Below, piece by piece: positions 47,526 to 54,054 of a stretch of DNA of 64,000 bases. The stretch comes from Marinomonas aquiplantarum. Lineage in GTDB: Bacteria > Pseudomonadota > Gammaproteobacteria > Pseudomonadales > Marinomonadaceae. A model generated the notes under the pieces. It ran no database searches. It was not told the origin of the DNA and saw only the letters and a list, made by a program, of their open reading frames with translations. The stretch lies in NCBI RefSeq assembly GCF_003314975.1, contig NZ_QNRF01000002.1, forward strand, positions 1 to 64,000, written 5' to 3'. Position 1 is the first letter of the stretch, and each line of letters begins with the position of its first letter. The translations under genes and the position numbers were made by a program.

Positions 47526-47580
47526 GTCAGATCCCTTAAAGCGCTAATTTATTGAAATGACGGCTGTGGAGGGATCTGAC
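47526..47580. repeat. Inverted repeat of the rrn-region type
   Basis: GTCAGATCCCT (47526-47536) and AGGGATCTGAC (47570-47580) are perfect 11-bp inverted arms in the 296-bp gap before the TA module. The same GGGATCTG / CAGATCCC-like core occurs at 219-235, 387-401 and 741-755 beside the rRNA operon. The gap holds no gene. Confidence 0.55.
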
Positions 47581-47657
47581 CTCTTGAACTAATGATTTAT
47601 CAAGCTCAACACATCTCTAATTTGGGTAGATAAGCTTGTTTGCTTGTGCAAGTGGAA

Positions 47658-47933
47658 CTAAATCTTATGAGAATTGAGTGACAGTTCAAAACCACAAGCA
47701 TGGGCGTATTTTAGTAATGTCGTCCAGCTTGGGTTGGCGTTACCGCGTTCTAATCGGCTGATGTTGCTTTTTTGCGTATTCATGAGTTTTGCCAATTGCT
47801 CTTGGGTTAAACCCGCTTGGCTTCTCATCGACAGGAGTTGATCAATAAAAGCAAATTCGCTTTCAAGTTTTTCATATTCAGCTTGAACTTCAGGGTTCGC
47901 CAAAGCTCGTGTTTTTAGGTTTTGTAGACTCAT
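47658..47933 (-). CDS. XRE-family antitoxin (HigA-type), module 1
   Basis: 91 residues with a C-terminal helix-turn-helix: SMRSQAGLTQEQLAKLMNTQKSNISRLERGNANPSWTTLLKYAHACGFEL. An N-terminal helical arm (ALANPEVQAEYEKLESEFAFIDQLL) is typical for antitoxins in toxin-first modules. Its start overlaps the last codons of the disrupted toxin gene (ATGA). It binds its own operator, very likely the palindrome at 48269-48286. It appears intact. Confidence 0.88.
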   Translation of the reverse strand: MSLQNLKTRALANPEVQAEYEKLESEFAFIDQLLSMRSQAGLTQEQLAKLMNTQKSNISRLERGNANPSWTTLLKYAHACGFELSLNSHKI

Positions 47934-48253
47934 AATGACTGAACCTCTTGTTGTCTGCGTTTAGCTAGCTCTAACTCATGTTTCGGTGTTTTCTGTGATT
48001 TTTTTACAAAGGCATGTAAAAGGATTATTCGTTGGCCCTTTAAATAGCAAAATAAGCCACGACCAATGCCTTCTTAGGCTTTTGCCCGTACTTCAAATAA
48101 ACCATCGTCTATCGATTCGGTATGAGGCGGTCCAAGGTTTGCGCTATGCTTTTCCATTAGCTCTAAGAGCCTGATCATTCGCGCTTGTATTCTTGGTGGC
48201 ATCTTGAGAATGGATTCGTCAACGCTACTATAAAATTCTATTTTCCAGTTCAT
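47930..48253 (-). pseudogene. RelE/HigB-type toxin gene with in-frame nonsense codon, module 1
   Basis: A continuous 108-codon frame from ATG 48253 (MNWKIEFYSSVDESILKMPP...) to the antitoxin overlap is broken only by TAA at 48074-48076 (codon 60), between DDGLFEVRAKA and EGIGRGLFCYLKGQRIILLH. Both halves are typical RelE/Gp49 toxin sequence and stay in the same frame, so one point mutation has truncated the toxin before its catalytic C-terminal part. No frameshift is needed. The antitoxin downstream is intact. Confidence 0.88.
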
Positions 48254-48268
48254 GGTTCCCTCCAGGCT

Positions 48269-48286
48269 GTTATCATAGATGATAAC
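48269..48286. promoter_or_regulatory. Palindromic operator of TA module 1
   Basis: GTTATCATAGATGATAAC is a perfect palindrome with 8-bp arms, 16 bp upstream of the toxin start. This is the expected place for antitoxin autoregulation. Confidence 0.75.
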
Positions 48287-48311
48287 TTCGACTTTATTTA
48301 TTTTCTATCTG

Positions 48312-48348
48312 TTGATTAATAAAATATAAAACTATATTGTACTAGTAC
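48312..48348 (+). promoter_or_regulatory. trpREG promoter with TrpR-type operator
   Basis: TTGATT (48312-48317) and TATATT (48333-48338) are plausible promoter boxes (15-bp spacer). Immediately after the -10 lies the perfect palindrome GTACTAGTAC (48339-48348), carrying the CTAG core and ACTAGTACG found in known trp operators. TrpR is the first gene of this operon, so autoregulation by tryptophan is likely. Confidence 0.65.
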
Positions 48349-48376
48349 GTGAATACATGAATGGTAAATCCTGCCT

Positions 48377-48613
48377 ATGCAGCCATTAATAGAATTTTTA
48401 AGCCAAGTCGATGATCAAGCTTTGTTAGAAAAGCGTCTGCGTGCTTTGTTGACGCCGAATGAAATTAACGAGATGTTGCATCGTCTACAAATTTTGTCCT
48501 TGTTGGAGCAGGGTGTGCCTCAACGGGATATTGCCAAACAGTTAGGGGTTGGTATTGCCACAGTGACACGTGGCTCCCGAGCATTGAAGGAATTGAAAGA
48601 AAATGAGTCCTGA
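48377..48613 (+). CDS. trpR: Trp operon repressor
   Basis: 78 residues, shorter than E. coli TrpR (108) at both ends but with the whole DNA-binding core: LLTPNEINEMLHRLQILSLLEQGVPQRDIAKQLGVGIATVTRGSRALKEL. The helix-turn-helix GVGIATVTRGS is nearly identical to the E. coli motif. It binds L-tryptophan and represses trp operators. It overlaps trpE by 11 bases, an arrangement unlike the monocistronic trpR of enterics. A weak ribosome site precedes ATG. Confidence 0.9.
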   Translation: MQPLIEFLSQVDDQALLEKRLRALLTPNEINEMLHRLQILSLLEQGVPQRDIAKQLGVGIATVTRGSRALKELKENES

Positions 48614-50006
48614 ACAAAACAAACAACCGCCTCGCATCGAGCTGCCGCGTAAACCTAAGTACGTGACCATCAGTTCGGATTGCGATTTTTTTGGTTTATT
48701 TAAAAAGATAGAAAAGCGTTTTGAAAACTGCTTTATGTTGGAGTCTCTTGGGGAGGAAAGTTTTATTTCTCGTCATTCCATCATTGGTTTTGATCCTGAA
48801 AAATTGTTGTGGGCCGAAGGCAAGCAGCTATTCATTCAAGAGCGTGATGGCGCAACGCAAGCGTATGAGTCGGACAATCCTTATTATTTATTGCGTAGTA
48901 TCGTGCCACAAAACATCTTGTCTCGAGGCTTTGCGGGTGGCCTGACAGGCTATATTGGCTACGACAGTATGAATTATTTTGAGCCGAGTTTAGACCTCCA
49001 AGCCAGTGAGATGTTTGATGCGTTTCGCTTTGGTTTGTACACAGATGGGCTGATTCTAGACAAGATGACTGGCGAGGTTTTTTATTTTTATTATGAAGAC
49101 AATCGCTTGGATTTGGTCAACCAAATGATGGCAGAAACGACGCCAGAAAATGGGCCTTTGGTGGTGCGACCTTTGGGAGAATCCATGACCAAAGACGATC
49201 ACGCTGAGGCGGTGGCTAAGGTCAAACAAGACATCATCGAAGGTAAGATTTTCCAGTGTGAAGTGGGCTTTAAAAAGTGGTTCGAATTGGAAGGGGACAC
49301 CATCAACCTTTACGAGGAATTGCGTGAAGTAAATCCTTCGCCGCAGATGTATTACATCAAATTTGCCGAGCAAAAGGTGATTGGTGCGAGTCCTGAGTTG
49401 TTGTTCCGCGTGCGTCAGGGGGAAATGGAAACTTTCCCATTAGCGGGAACGGCGAAGCGCGGTGTGGATGAAAAAGAAGACACGGCGTTGGCGCGCGCTT
49501 TGCTGAACGATCCGAAAGAAATTGCCGAACACAATATGATCGTCGATCTGCATCGTAACGACATTGGACGCGTGGCGCGTTTTGGTACAGTGAAAGTACG
49601 CTCGCTAATGGACATCAAACGTTTCAGTCACGTGCAGCATATTTCCAGTGAGATCGTTGGCATTATGGCGGAAGAGCATGACATGTTTTCTGCCTTAGCC
49701 AGCAATTTCCCGGCTGGTACGTTAACCGGTGCGCCTAAAATTGAAGCGATGAAAATCATCGATGATCTAGAAGGTGATGGTCGTGGCCCATACGGTGGTG
49801 CGGTTGGTCAGTTTTCTTTTAACGGTGATTGTATGTTTGCGATTCCGATTCGTACCGTGTTTGCCAATGGCAATAAAGCCTATGTGCAAACCTGTGGCGG
49901 GAATGTTTACGATTCCAATGCGGAAGACGAATATGAAGAAATTCAACGTAAGTTTGCCGGAACCAAGCGAGTATTAGACAGTTTCAGTGAAGGAGCGAAA
50001 GGGTGA
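48603..50006 (+). CDS. trpE: Anthranilate synthase component I
   Basis: 467 residues. The N-terminal feedback region contains FMLESLGEESFISRHSIIGF (LLES-type tryptophan site); the catalytic part has SPELLFRV, PLAGTAKRG, AEHNMIVDLHRNDIGRVA, FPAGTLTGAPK and the late GGNVYDSNAEDEY. It converts chorismate to anthranilate with TrpG glutaminase. Start and stop overlap its neighbours trpR and trpG. Only trpE and trpG are here; trpD and trpC are not adjacent. Confidence 0.94.
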   Translation: MSPEQNKQPPRIELPRKPKYVTISSDCDFFGLFKKIEKRFENCFMLESLGEESFISRHSIIGFDPEKLLWAEGKQLFIQERDGATQAYESDNPYYLLRSIVPQNILSRGFAGGLTGYIGYDSMNYFEPSLDLQASEMFDAFRFGLYTDGLILDKMTGEVFYFYYEDNRLDLVNQMMAETTPENGPLVVRPLGESMTKDDHAEAVAKVKQDIIEGKIFQCEVGFKKWFELEGDTINLYEELREVNPSPQMYYIKFAEQKVIGASPELLFRVRQGEMETFPLAGTAKRGVDEKEDTALARALLNDPKEIAEHNMIVDLHRNDIGRVARFGTVKVRSLMDIKRFSHVQHISSEIVGIMAEEHDMFSALASNFPAGTLTGAPKIEAMKIIDDLEGDGRGPYGGAVGQFSFNGDCMFAIPIRTVFANGNKAYVQTCGGNVYDSNAEDEYEEIQRKFAGTKRVLDSFSEGAKG

Positions 50007-50665
50007 AAATTTACATCATAGACAATTACGATTCCTTCACTTACAACCTGTACCAATTTATTGGTGAAGTGTTGCAGACAGAGCAAAGTCAGGGGCGTAT
50101 CGAGCAGTTTGACGTTATCGTGAAACGCAATGATGAAGTGACGTTAGAAGACATTCGACAAGCCGCCCCAGATCGCATCATCATTTCACCTGGGCCGGGT
50201 TCACCAGACGATAAGGCCTATTTTGGTGTGTGTGCTGATGTCATCTTAGAGTTTGGGAAAACCACTCCTTTGATGGGCGTTTGCTTAGGCATGCAGGGGA
50301 TTTGTCATGTGTTTGGTGGCAAGGTGGTCAAAGCGCCATTGCCCATGCATGGTAAAACCAGCCCAATTCAGCACAATGGTGAAGGTATATTTCATGATAT
50401 TCCAGATCAATTGGAAGTCATGCGTTATCACTCGCTGATTGCGCAAGCAGAAAACTTTCCTGAGGTGTTGGAAGTGACCGCCGCCGTGGGCAGTTTGAGT
50501 GCCGAAGCGTTTGCCGACCTTAATGGTATTCGTCAAGGTGGCGAATTTGAGATCATGGGTGTGCGCCACAAAGAGTATCCGATCCAAGGCATCCAATTCC
50601 ATCCAGAATCCTTTGCGACTGAAGGTGGAAAAGACCTGATTAAGAACTTTCTGTTTCAGCTTTGA
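50003..50665 (+). CDS. trpG: Anthranilate synthase component II (glutaminase)
   Basis: 220 residues. Class I glutamine amidotransferase: IIDNYDSFTYNLYQFI, IIISPGPGSPDD, nucleophile in GVCLGMQG, oxyanion and His/Glu in GIQFHPESFATE. GTG start overlapping the trpE stop by four bases (GTGA). It supplies ammonia to TrpE. A role in folate synthesis (PabA) is possible by family, but the operon with trpR and trpE favours tryptophan. Confidence 0.93.
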   Translation: MKIYIIDNYDSFTYNLYQFIGEVLQTEQSQGRIEQFDVIVKRNDEVTLEDIRQAAPDRIIISPGPGSPDDKAYFGVCADVILEFGKTTPLMGVCLGMQGICHVFGGKVVKAPLPMHGKTSPIQHNGEGIFHDIPDQLEVMRYHSLIAQAENFPEVLEVTAAVGSLSAEAFADLNGIRQGGEFEIMGVRHKEYPIQGIQFHPESFATEGGKDLIKNFLFQL

Positions 50666-50701
50666 TGAGTTAGAAAATACTCGATTCTTGAAGTAATAGA
50701 A

Positions 50702-50737
50702 AAGCAGTACTCATTGTTGGGTGCTGCTTTTTTTAAT
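50702..50737 (+). terminator. Terminator after trpG
   Basis: AAGCAGTAC / GTGCTGCTT (one G-T pair) with an 11-base loop, followed by TTTTT. It ends the trpREG unit just before TA module 2. Confidence 0.8.
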
Positions 50738-50743
50738 TGAAAA

Positions 50744-50763
50744 TATAGCCTTAAGGCTATATA
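50744..50763. promoter_or_regulatory. Palindromic operator of TA module 2
   Basis: ATATAGCCTTAAGGCTATAT is a perfect 20-bp palindrome, 35 bp before the toxin start, with AT-rich promoter-like sequence around it. Confidence 0.78.
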
Positions 50764-50798
50764 GTTTAAAAGCTATTATTTTATGTAAAAGGGAATTT

Positions 50799-51155
50799 AT
50801 GTGGAGTATAGAAACTACGGACGTGTTTGATGAGTGGTTTGAAGCTTTGGATGACACTGATAAAGAAAACGTGTTGGCAACATTGCTTTTGCTACAGCAA
50901 AAAGGACCGCAATTATCTAGGCCTTATGCTGATGCTGTGAATGGCTCGAAGTTCACTAATATGAAAGAGCTAAGGACGCAAAGTAAGGGTAAACCTATAC
51001 GCTCGTTTTATGCATTCAATCCAAGCAGAACGGGTATTTTATTGTGTGCTGGAGAGAAAACAGGGAAAGATAAGCGATATTATGAACAGATGATTCCAGT
51101 TGCAGATAAAGAATTTGAAAAGCATTTACTGGATCTAAAAAGTCGAGGTGAGTAA
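50799..51155 (+). CDS. RelE/HigB-family toxin, module 2
   Basis: 118 residues from ATG 50799 (AAGGG upstream; longer in-frame extension rejected because it crosses the operator). The Gp49/HigB-like fold is recognisable from MWSIETTDVFDEWFEALDDTDKENVLATLLLLQQKGPQLSRPYADAV, FTNMKELRTQSKGKPIRSFYAFNPSRTGILLCAG and KRYYEQMIPVADKEFEKHL. It is a probable ribosome-dependent mRNA endonuclease. It ends one base into the antitoxin start. The only intact toxin of the three modules here. Confidence 0.88.
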   Translation: MWSIETTDVFDEWFEALDDTDKENVLATLLLLQQKGPQLSRPYADAVNGSKFTNMKELRTQSKGKPIRSFYAFNPSRTGILLCAGEKTGKDKRYYEQMIPVADKEFEKHLLDLKSRGE

Positions 51156-51457
51156 TGGCTAGAACACTTGATAAATTAATTTCAGATCAGAAGCCTGAAA
51201 TAGTAAAAAATGCCCGTAAAAAAGCGGATGACATGGTACTTGGTATTCATCTCGCTGAGTTGCGTGAACGCATGCAAATCACACAAGAGGATATGGCAAA
51301 CACGCTAGGCGTGAAGCAGCCAACGATTGCAGGTATGGAGCGTAAAGGACGAGATGTAAAACTATCTACCTTAAAACGTTATGTAGAAGGTGCTGGTGGC
51401 AAACTAACGTTGGATGTTGAGTTGCCAGATGGCAGCCATTACGGGTTTAAATTATAA
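51155..51457 (+). CDS. XRE-family antitoxin (HigA-type), module 2
   Basis: 100 residues with helix-turn-helix LAELRERMQITQEDMANTLGVKQPTIAGMERKGRDVKLSTLKRYVEGAGGKLTLDVELPDG. It starts within the toxin stop (TAATG), so toxin and antitoxin are coupled. It neutralises the toxin and represses at the 50744-50763 palindrome. Confidence 0.9.
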   Translation: MARTLDKLISDQKPEIVKNARKKADDMVLGIHLAELRERMQITQEDMANTLGVKQPTIAGMERKGRDVKLSTLKRYVEGAGGKLTLDVELPDGSHYGFKL

Positions 51458-51487
51458 AACTGAGTGGGCGCTCAGGCGCTTACTTGA

Positions 51488-51691
51488 AAGGATGCAGTTA
51501 ATGAAAATGATGTTTGGTTTACAAATATATATTTCTTAGGTGATGAGCATTTCGAACAGCAGAATTGGAATAAAATTAGTTTTGATCTTGGCGGATTTCA
51601 GAATGAACTCATCTGTGATATCAACCAGTCAGAAATAATTAATATAAGAGGAACTAACCAAACAACGTGTATGGATATTTCTGTTTTATAG
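51488..51691 (+). pseudogene. Possible gene remnant without a start codon
   Basis: An open frame of 67 codons after a stop, reading AVNENDVWFTNIYFLGDEHFEQQNWNKISF... to ...MDISVL. Its composition looks like protein (Trp, Asn, Phe, Asp rich), but no ATG/GTG/TTG opens it and the family is not recognised. Its end overlaps the tail of the module 3 toxin on the other strand. It may be the debris of an older accessory gene. Confidence 0.3.
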
Positions 51692-51945
51692 GCAGAACTC
51701 GAAGCACTTTTATATCATCGCTTTCAATACGATAAGCCACTAGCATGGCTATTTCAGGAATGATTAGTAGTCTACCCTTCATGCCAGCCCGTTCAACGCC
51801 CATCGATGGTTGATAAGACAAGTTGGGGACTTTATGTAGCGAGGATGTCGTCGGTTTTATCAGCGACAATAGGGTTAAACTGGTATAGATATTCGAAGAT
51901 TTTCCCTCTGTCTTGCTGGGCTTCCTTTTCCCATAAAATCATCAT
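51654..51945 (-). pseudogene. ParE/StbE-type toxin gene with frameshift, module 3
   Basis: The first frame from ATG 51945 reads ILWEKEAQQDRGKIFEYLYQFNPIVADKTDDILAT then stops. The continuation HKVPNLSYQPSMGVERAGMKGRLLIIPEIAMLVAYRIESDDIKVLRVLPIKQKYP lies in another frame, joined near 51825-51835. Together they make a full-length toxin of the StbE/ParE kind. The total of 292 bases is one more than a multiple of three, so a single-base indel explains the break. Confidence 0.85.
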
Positions 51946-52086
51946 TTACCCTCTTGCTCTGATTTTGGCTTTGAAGCTTTCCATCTGTGCATTCGCTTCT
52001 TCATTTGAAATAAATTCAGCGGAGCCTTTTTCCATTTTTTCGAAGGCGAGATTGACTTGCTCTGTTACCCATGAGTTATGAGACAT
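51946..52086 (-). CDS. Short StbD-like antitoxin, module 3
   Basis: 46 residues: MSHNSWVTEQVNLAFEKMEK..., then SAEFISNEEANAQMESFKAKIRARG. This is the toxin-binding C-terminal half of StbD/PHD-type antitoxins; the N-terminal DNA-binding half is missing or was never part of it. The toxin ATG directly follows its TAA. It may be a remnant cut at the junction with the truncated elyC just upstream. Confidence 0.65.
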   Translation of the reverse strand: MSHNSWVTEQVNLAFEKMEKGSAEFISNEEANAQMESFKAKIRARG

Positions 52087-52099
52087 GCGCTTCCTTTGT

Positions 52100-52354
52100 T
52101 CATTGGCGAGTTGTTCTATCGACGGGTTGTTTCGAATCGAACACTACAAACGGCGTTTCGACGGTCGCAATTAAGCGATTCGCAACTGGCTCCCAACTGG
52201 TGAAACCCAGGAAAAGCATAGCTAGTAGAAGAATGGCTTGAGCGGTTCTCGGACGACGATTGATCAACAGCAAAGCCAGCGCCATCATCAGCAAGGTAAG
52301 TGGAATAGGCATAAGCCACATGCCGATAAATTTTTTTAAATAAAACAGTATCAT
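52100..52354 (-). pseudogene. elyC: Truncated ElyC-like (DUF218) membrane protein
   Basis: From ATG 52354 the sequence MILFYLKKFIGMWLMPIPLT..., with two membrane helices, then SWEPVANRLIATVETPF, follows the N terminus of ElyC (MLFTLKK-IG----PLPL, PVADRLLRP-E). The homology ends at KQPVD (about 52118), exactly where ElyC continues with DYIVVLGGG, and the frame stops five codons later. The catalytic DUF218 domain is lost. An in-frame ATG at 52381 would add nine residues. The break lies about 30 bp from TA module 3. Confidence 0.75.
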
Positions 52355-52503
52355 GCTGAGTGATTCATGACTTTTGGTCATACTTTTAAAGAAGTTTAAG
52401 CATAGTCTGAAGTCGGATCAGCGGCTGGGGATTGATCTTTGCAATTGACTGTGGATTGATAGAGGATGAATGAAAAATACCTAGGCACACCAAGAGAGGG
52501 AAG

Positions 52504-53160
52504 ATGTTTATGACGCCTGTATCATTGCAAATGATGCCGCAACAAGCGATATGGTGGCTGCCAAGACACCAAGCGAAATTGCAGGAAAAGGCGGCCATGG
52601 ATAGAGTTGATCTGGTGTTTCTAGGAGACTCCATTATGCAGGCCTGGGAGAAAGAAGGAAAAGCCATATGGGAAGCCAATTATCGGTCGAGAAACACGCT
52701 TAATTTGGGGTTTAATGGCGACCGAACTGAGCATGTATTGTGGCGTTTAGCGCATGGCGAAGTGGATGATATATCTCCTAAGCTGGTGGTGTTATTGATC
52801 GGCACGAACAACACGGGTCATCGAATGGACGATCCGCAGGAAACTGCTCAAGGAATTAAAGCCATCTTGAACTTGTTGGCAACAAAATTACCTCATACCA
52901 AAGTGTTGTTATTGGCGATTTTTCCTCGTAGCGCACGACCGACACAAAAACTCAGAGTATTGAATCAGCAGGTTACTGACCTCATTAAAGACTATGCGGA
53001 TGATCAAACGGTCTTTTTTGTCGATCTGAATCATCATTTCTTGGATCAAAATGGTCATTTAACCAGTAATGTGATGGATGACTTTCTGCATCCTAATGCA
53101 CATCAATACGAGGTTTGGGCACAGGCAATGGAACCCTATATCGAAAGATTAATGTCCTAA
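52504..53160 (+). CDS. SGNH/GDSL-family hydrolase
   Basis: 218 residues, PAF-acetylhydrolase-like SGNH fold. Block I FLGDSIMQAW (catalytic Ser), block II LNLGFNGDRTEHV (Gly), block III LLIGTNNTGH (Asn), block V DDFLHPNAHQYEVWA (Asp, His). No signal peptide, so cytoplasmic esterase or lipase-like. Substrate unknown. GGAAG precedes the ATG. The DapF-like gene follows 21 bp downstream. Confidence 0.88.
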   Translation: MFMTPVSLQMMPQQAIWWLPRHQAKLQEKAAMDRVDLVFLGDSIMQAWEKEGKAIWEANYRSRNTLNLGFNGDRTEHVLWRLAHGEVDDISPKLVVLLIGTNNTGHRMDDPQETAQGIKAILNLLATKLPHTKVLLLAIFPRSARPTQKLRVLNQQVTDLIKDYADDQTVFFVDLNHHFLDQNGHLTSNVMDDFLHPNAHQYEVWAQAMEPYIERLMS

Positions 53161-53181
53161 TTCAGGTTTTAGAGGTAGTCA

Positions 53182-54030
53182 GTGAAGTTTCGAAAATATC
53201 ATGCGTTGGGGAATGTGTATTTGGTGGTGTCACCGGATGAGTTTCCAGATGAGCCAGCGGTGTTGAAAATCAAGAACATCTGCCATAGTCATTATGGTGT
53301 CGCATCAGATGGGGTGTTAATCGGACCATTTGAATCGGATGTGGCGAACTTCGGTTTGCGTATTTTTAACCCCGATGGCAGCGAAGCAGAAAAGAGTGGC
53401 AATGGCCTGCGAATTTTCTGCCGAGCCTTGTGGGATTTGGGGCTGGTGAAGGATCAAGAGTTTACCATTGAAACCCTAGGTGGCGTGGTTAAGGCTCAGG
53501 TGCTTGAAAGAGGGAAGCGAGTCAATGTGGAAATGGGGCAGGTGTCCTTTAATAGCCAAGACATTCCGATCTGGGGCGACCCTCGTGAAGTGTTATTGGA
53601 AGAATTAAATGTGATGGGGATGCAGCATTTTTACAGTGGTGTGACCATAGGCAATCCTCATTGTGTGATCCTGACGGATGAAGCGACGGAAACCAAAGCG
53701 AAAGAGTTTGGCCCATTAATTGAACATCATCCGAATTTCCCCAACCGTACCAATGTGCAGTTTGTGCAGGTGATTGACCGACATCGCATTGCGATCCAAA
53801 TTTGGGAACGTGGCGCAGGTTATACCTTAGCGTCGGGCAGTAGCAGTTGTGCTGCCGCAGCCGTGGCGTATAAGTTGGGACTGTGTGATGCCCGTATTGA
53901 AGTCATGATGCCTGGTGGTCAAATCGACATAGACATTAGTGATGATTTTCGCATCAGTATGAACGGTCCTGTCACGTCTGTTTGTCATGGTGAGATTGAT
54001 GAAGAATGTTTGGCTCAGGTCTTTCATTAG
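53182..54030 (+). CDS. DapF-like protein with both catalytic Cys replaced by Ser
   Basis: 282 residues, diaminopimelate epimerase fold: N-terminal FRKYHALGN, IFNPDGSEAEKSGNGLRIFCRALW, VTIGNPHCVI, and IWERGAGYTLASGSSSCAAAAVA. In DapF the two acid/base Cys sit in ...E-CGNG-R and ...TLACG; here they are Ser72 and Ser218. His160 and Glu209 are kept, and the GAGE glutamate is Tyr214. Epimerisation by the thiol mechanism is therefore doubtful. A different reaction of the DapF/PhzF/proline-racemase superfamily is possible. GTG start with AGAGGTAG upstream. Confidence 0.82.
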   Translation: MKFRKYHALGNVYLVVSPDEFPDEPAVLKIKNICHSHYGVASDGVLIGPFESDVANFGLRIFNPDGSEAEKSGNGLRIFCRALWDLGLVKDQEFTIETLGGVVKAQVLERGKRVNVEMGQVSFNSQDIPIWGDPREVLLEELNVMGMQHFYSGVTIGNPHCVILTDEATETKAKEFGPLIEHHPNFPNRTNVQFVQVIDRHRIAIQIWERGAGYTLASGSSSCAAAAVAYKLGLCDARIEVMMPGGQIDIDISDDFRISMNGPVTSVCHGEIDEECLAQVFH

Positions 54031-54054
54031 GTCGATTTAAATGAGGAAAACGAT

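Noticed and set aside
48349-48602. trp attenuator or leader peptide ahead of trpE
   Set aside because: trpR fills this stretch and no short frame with tandem Trp codons followed by alternative hairpins was found.
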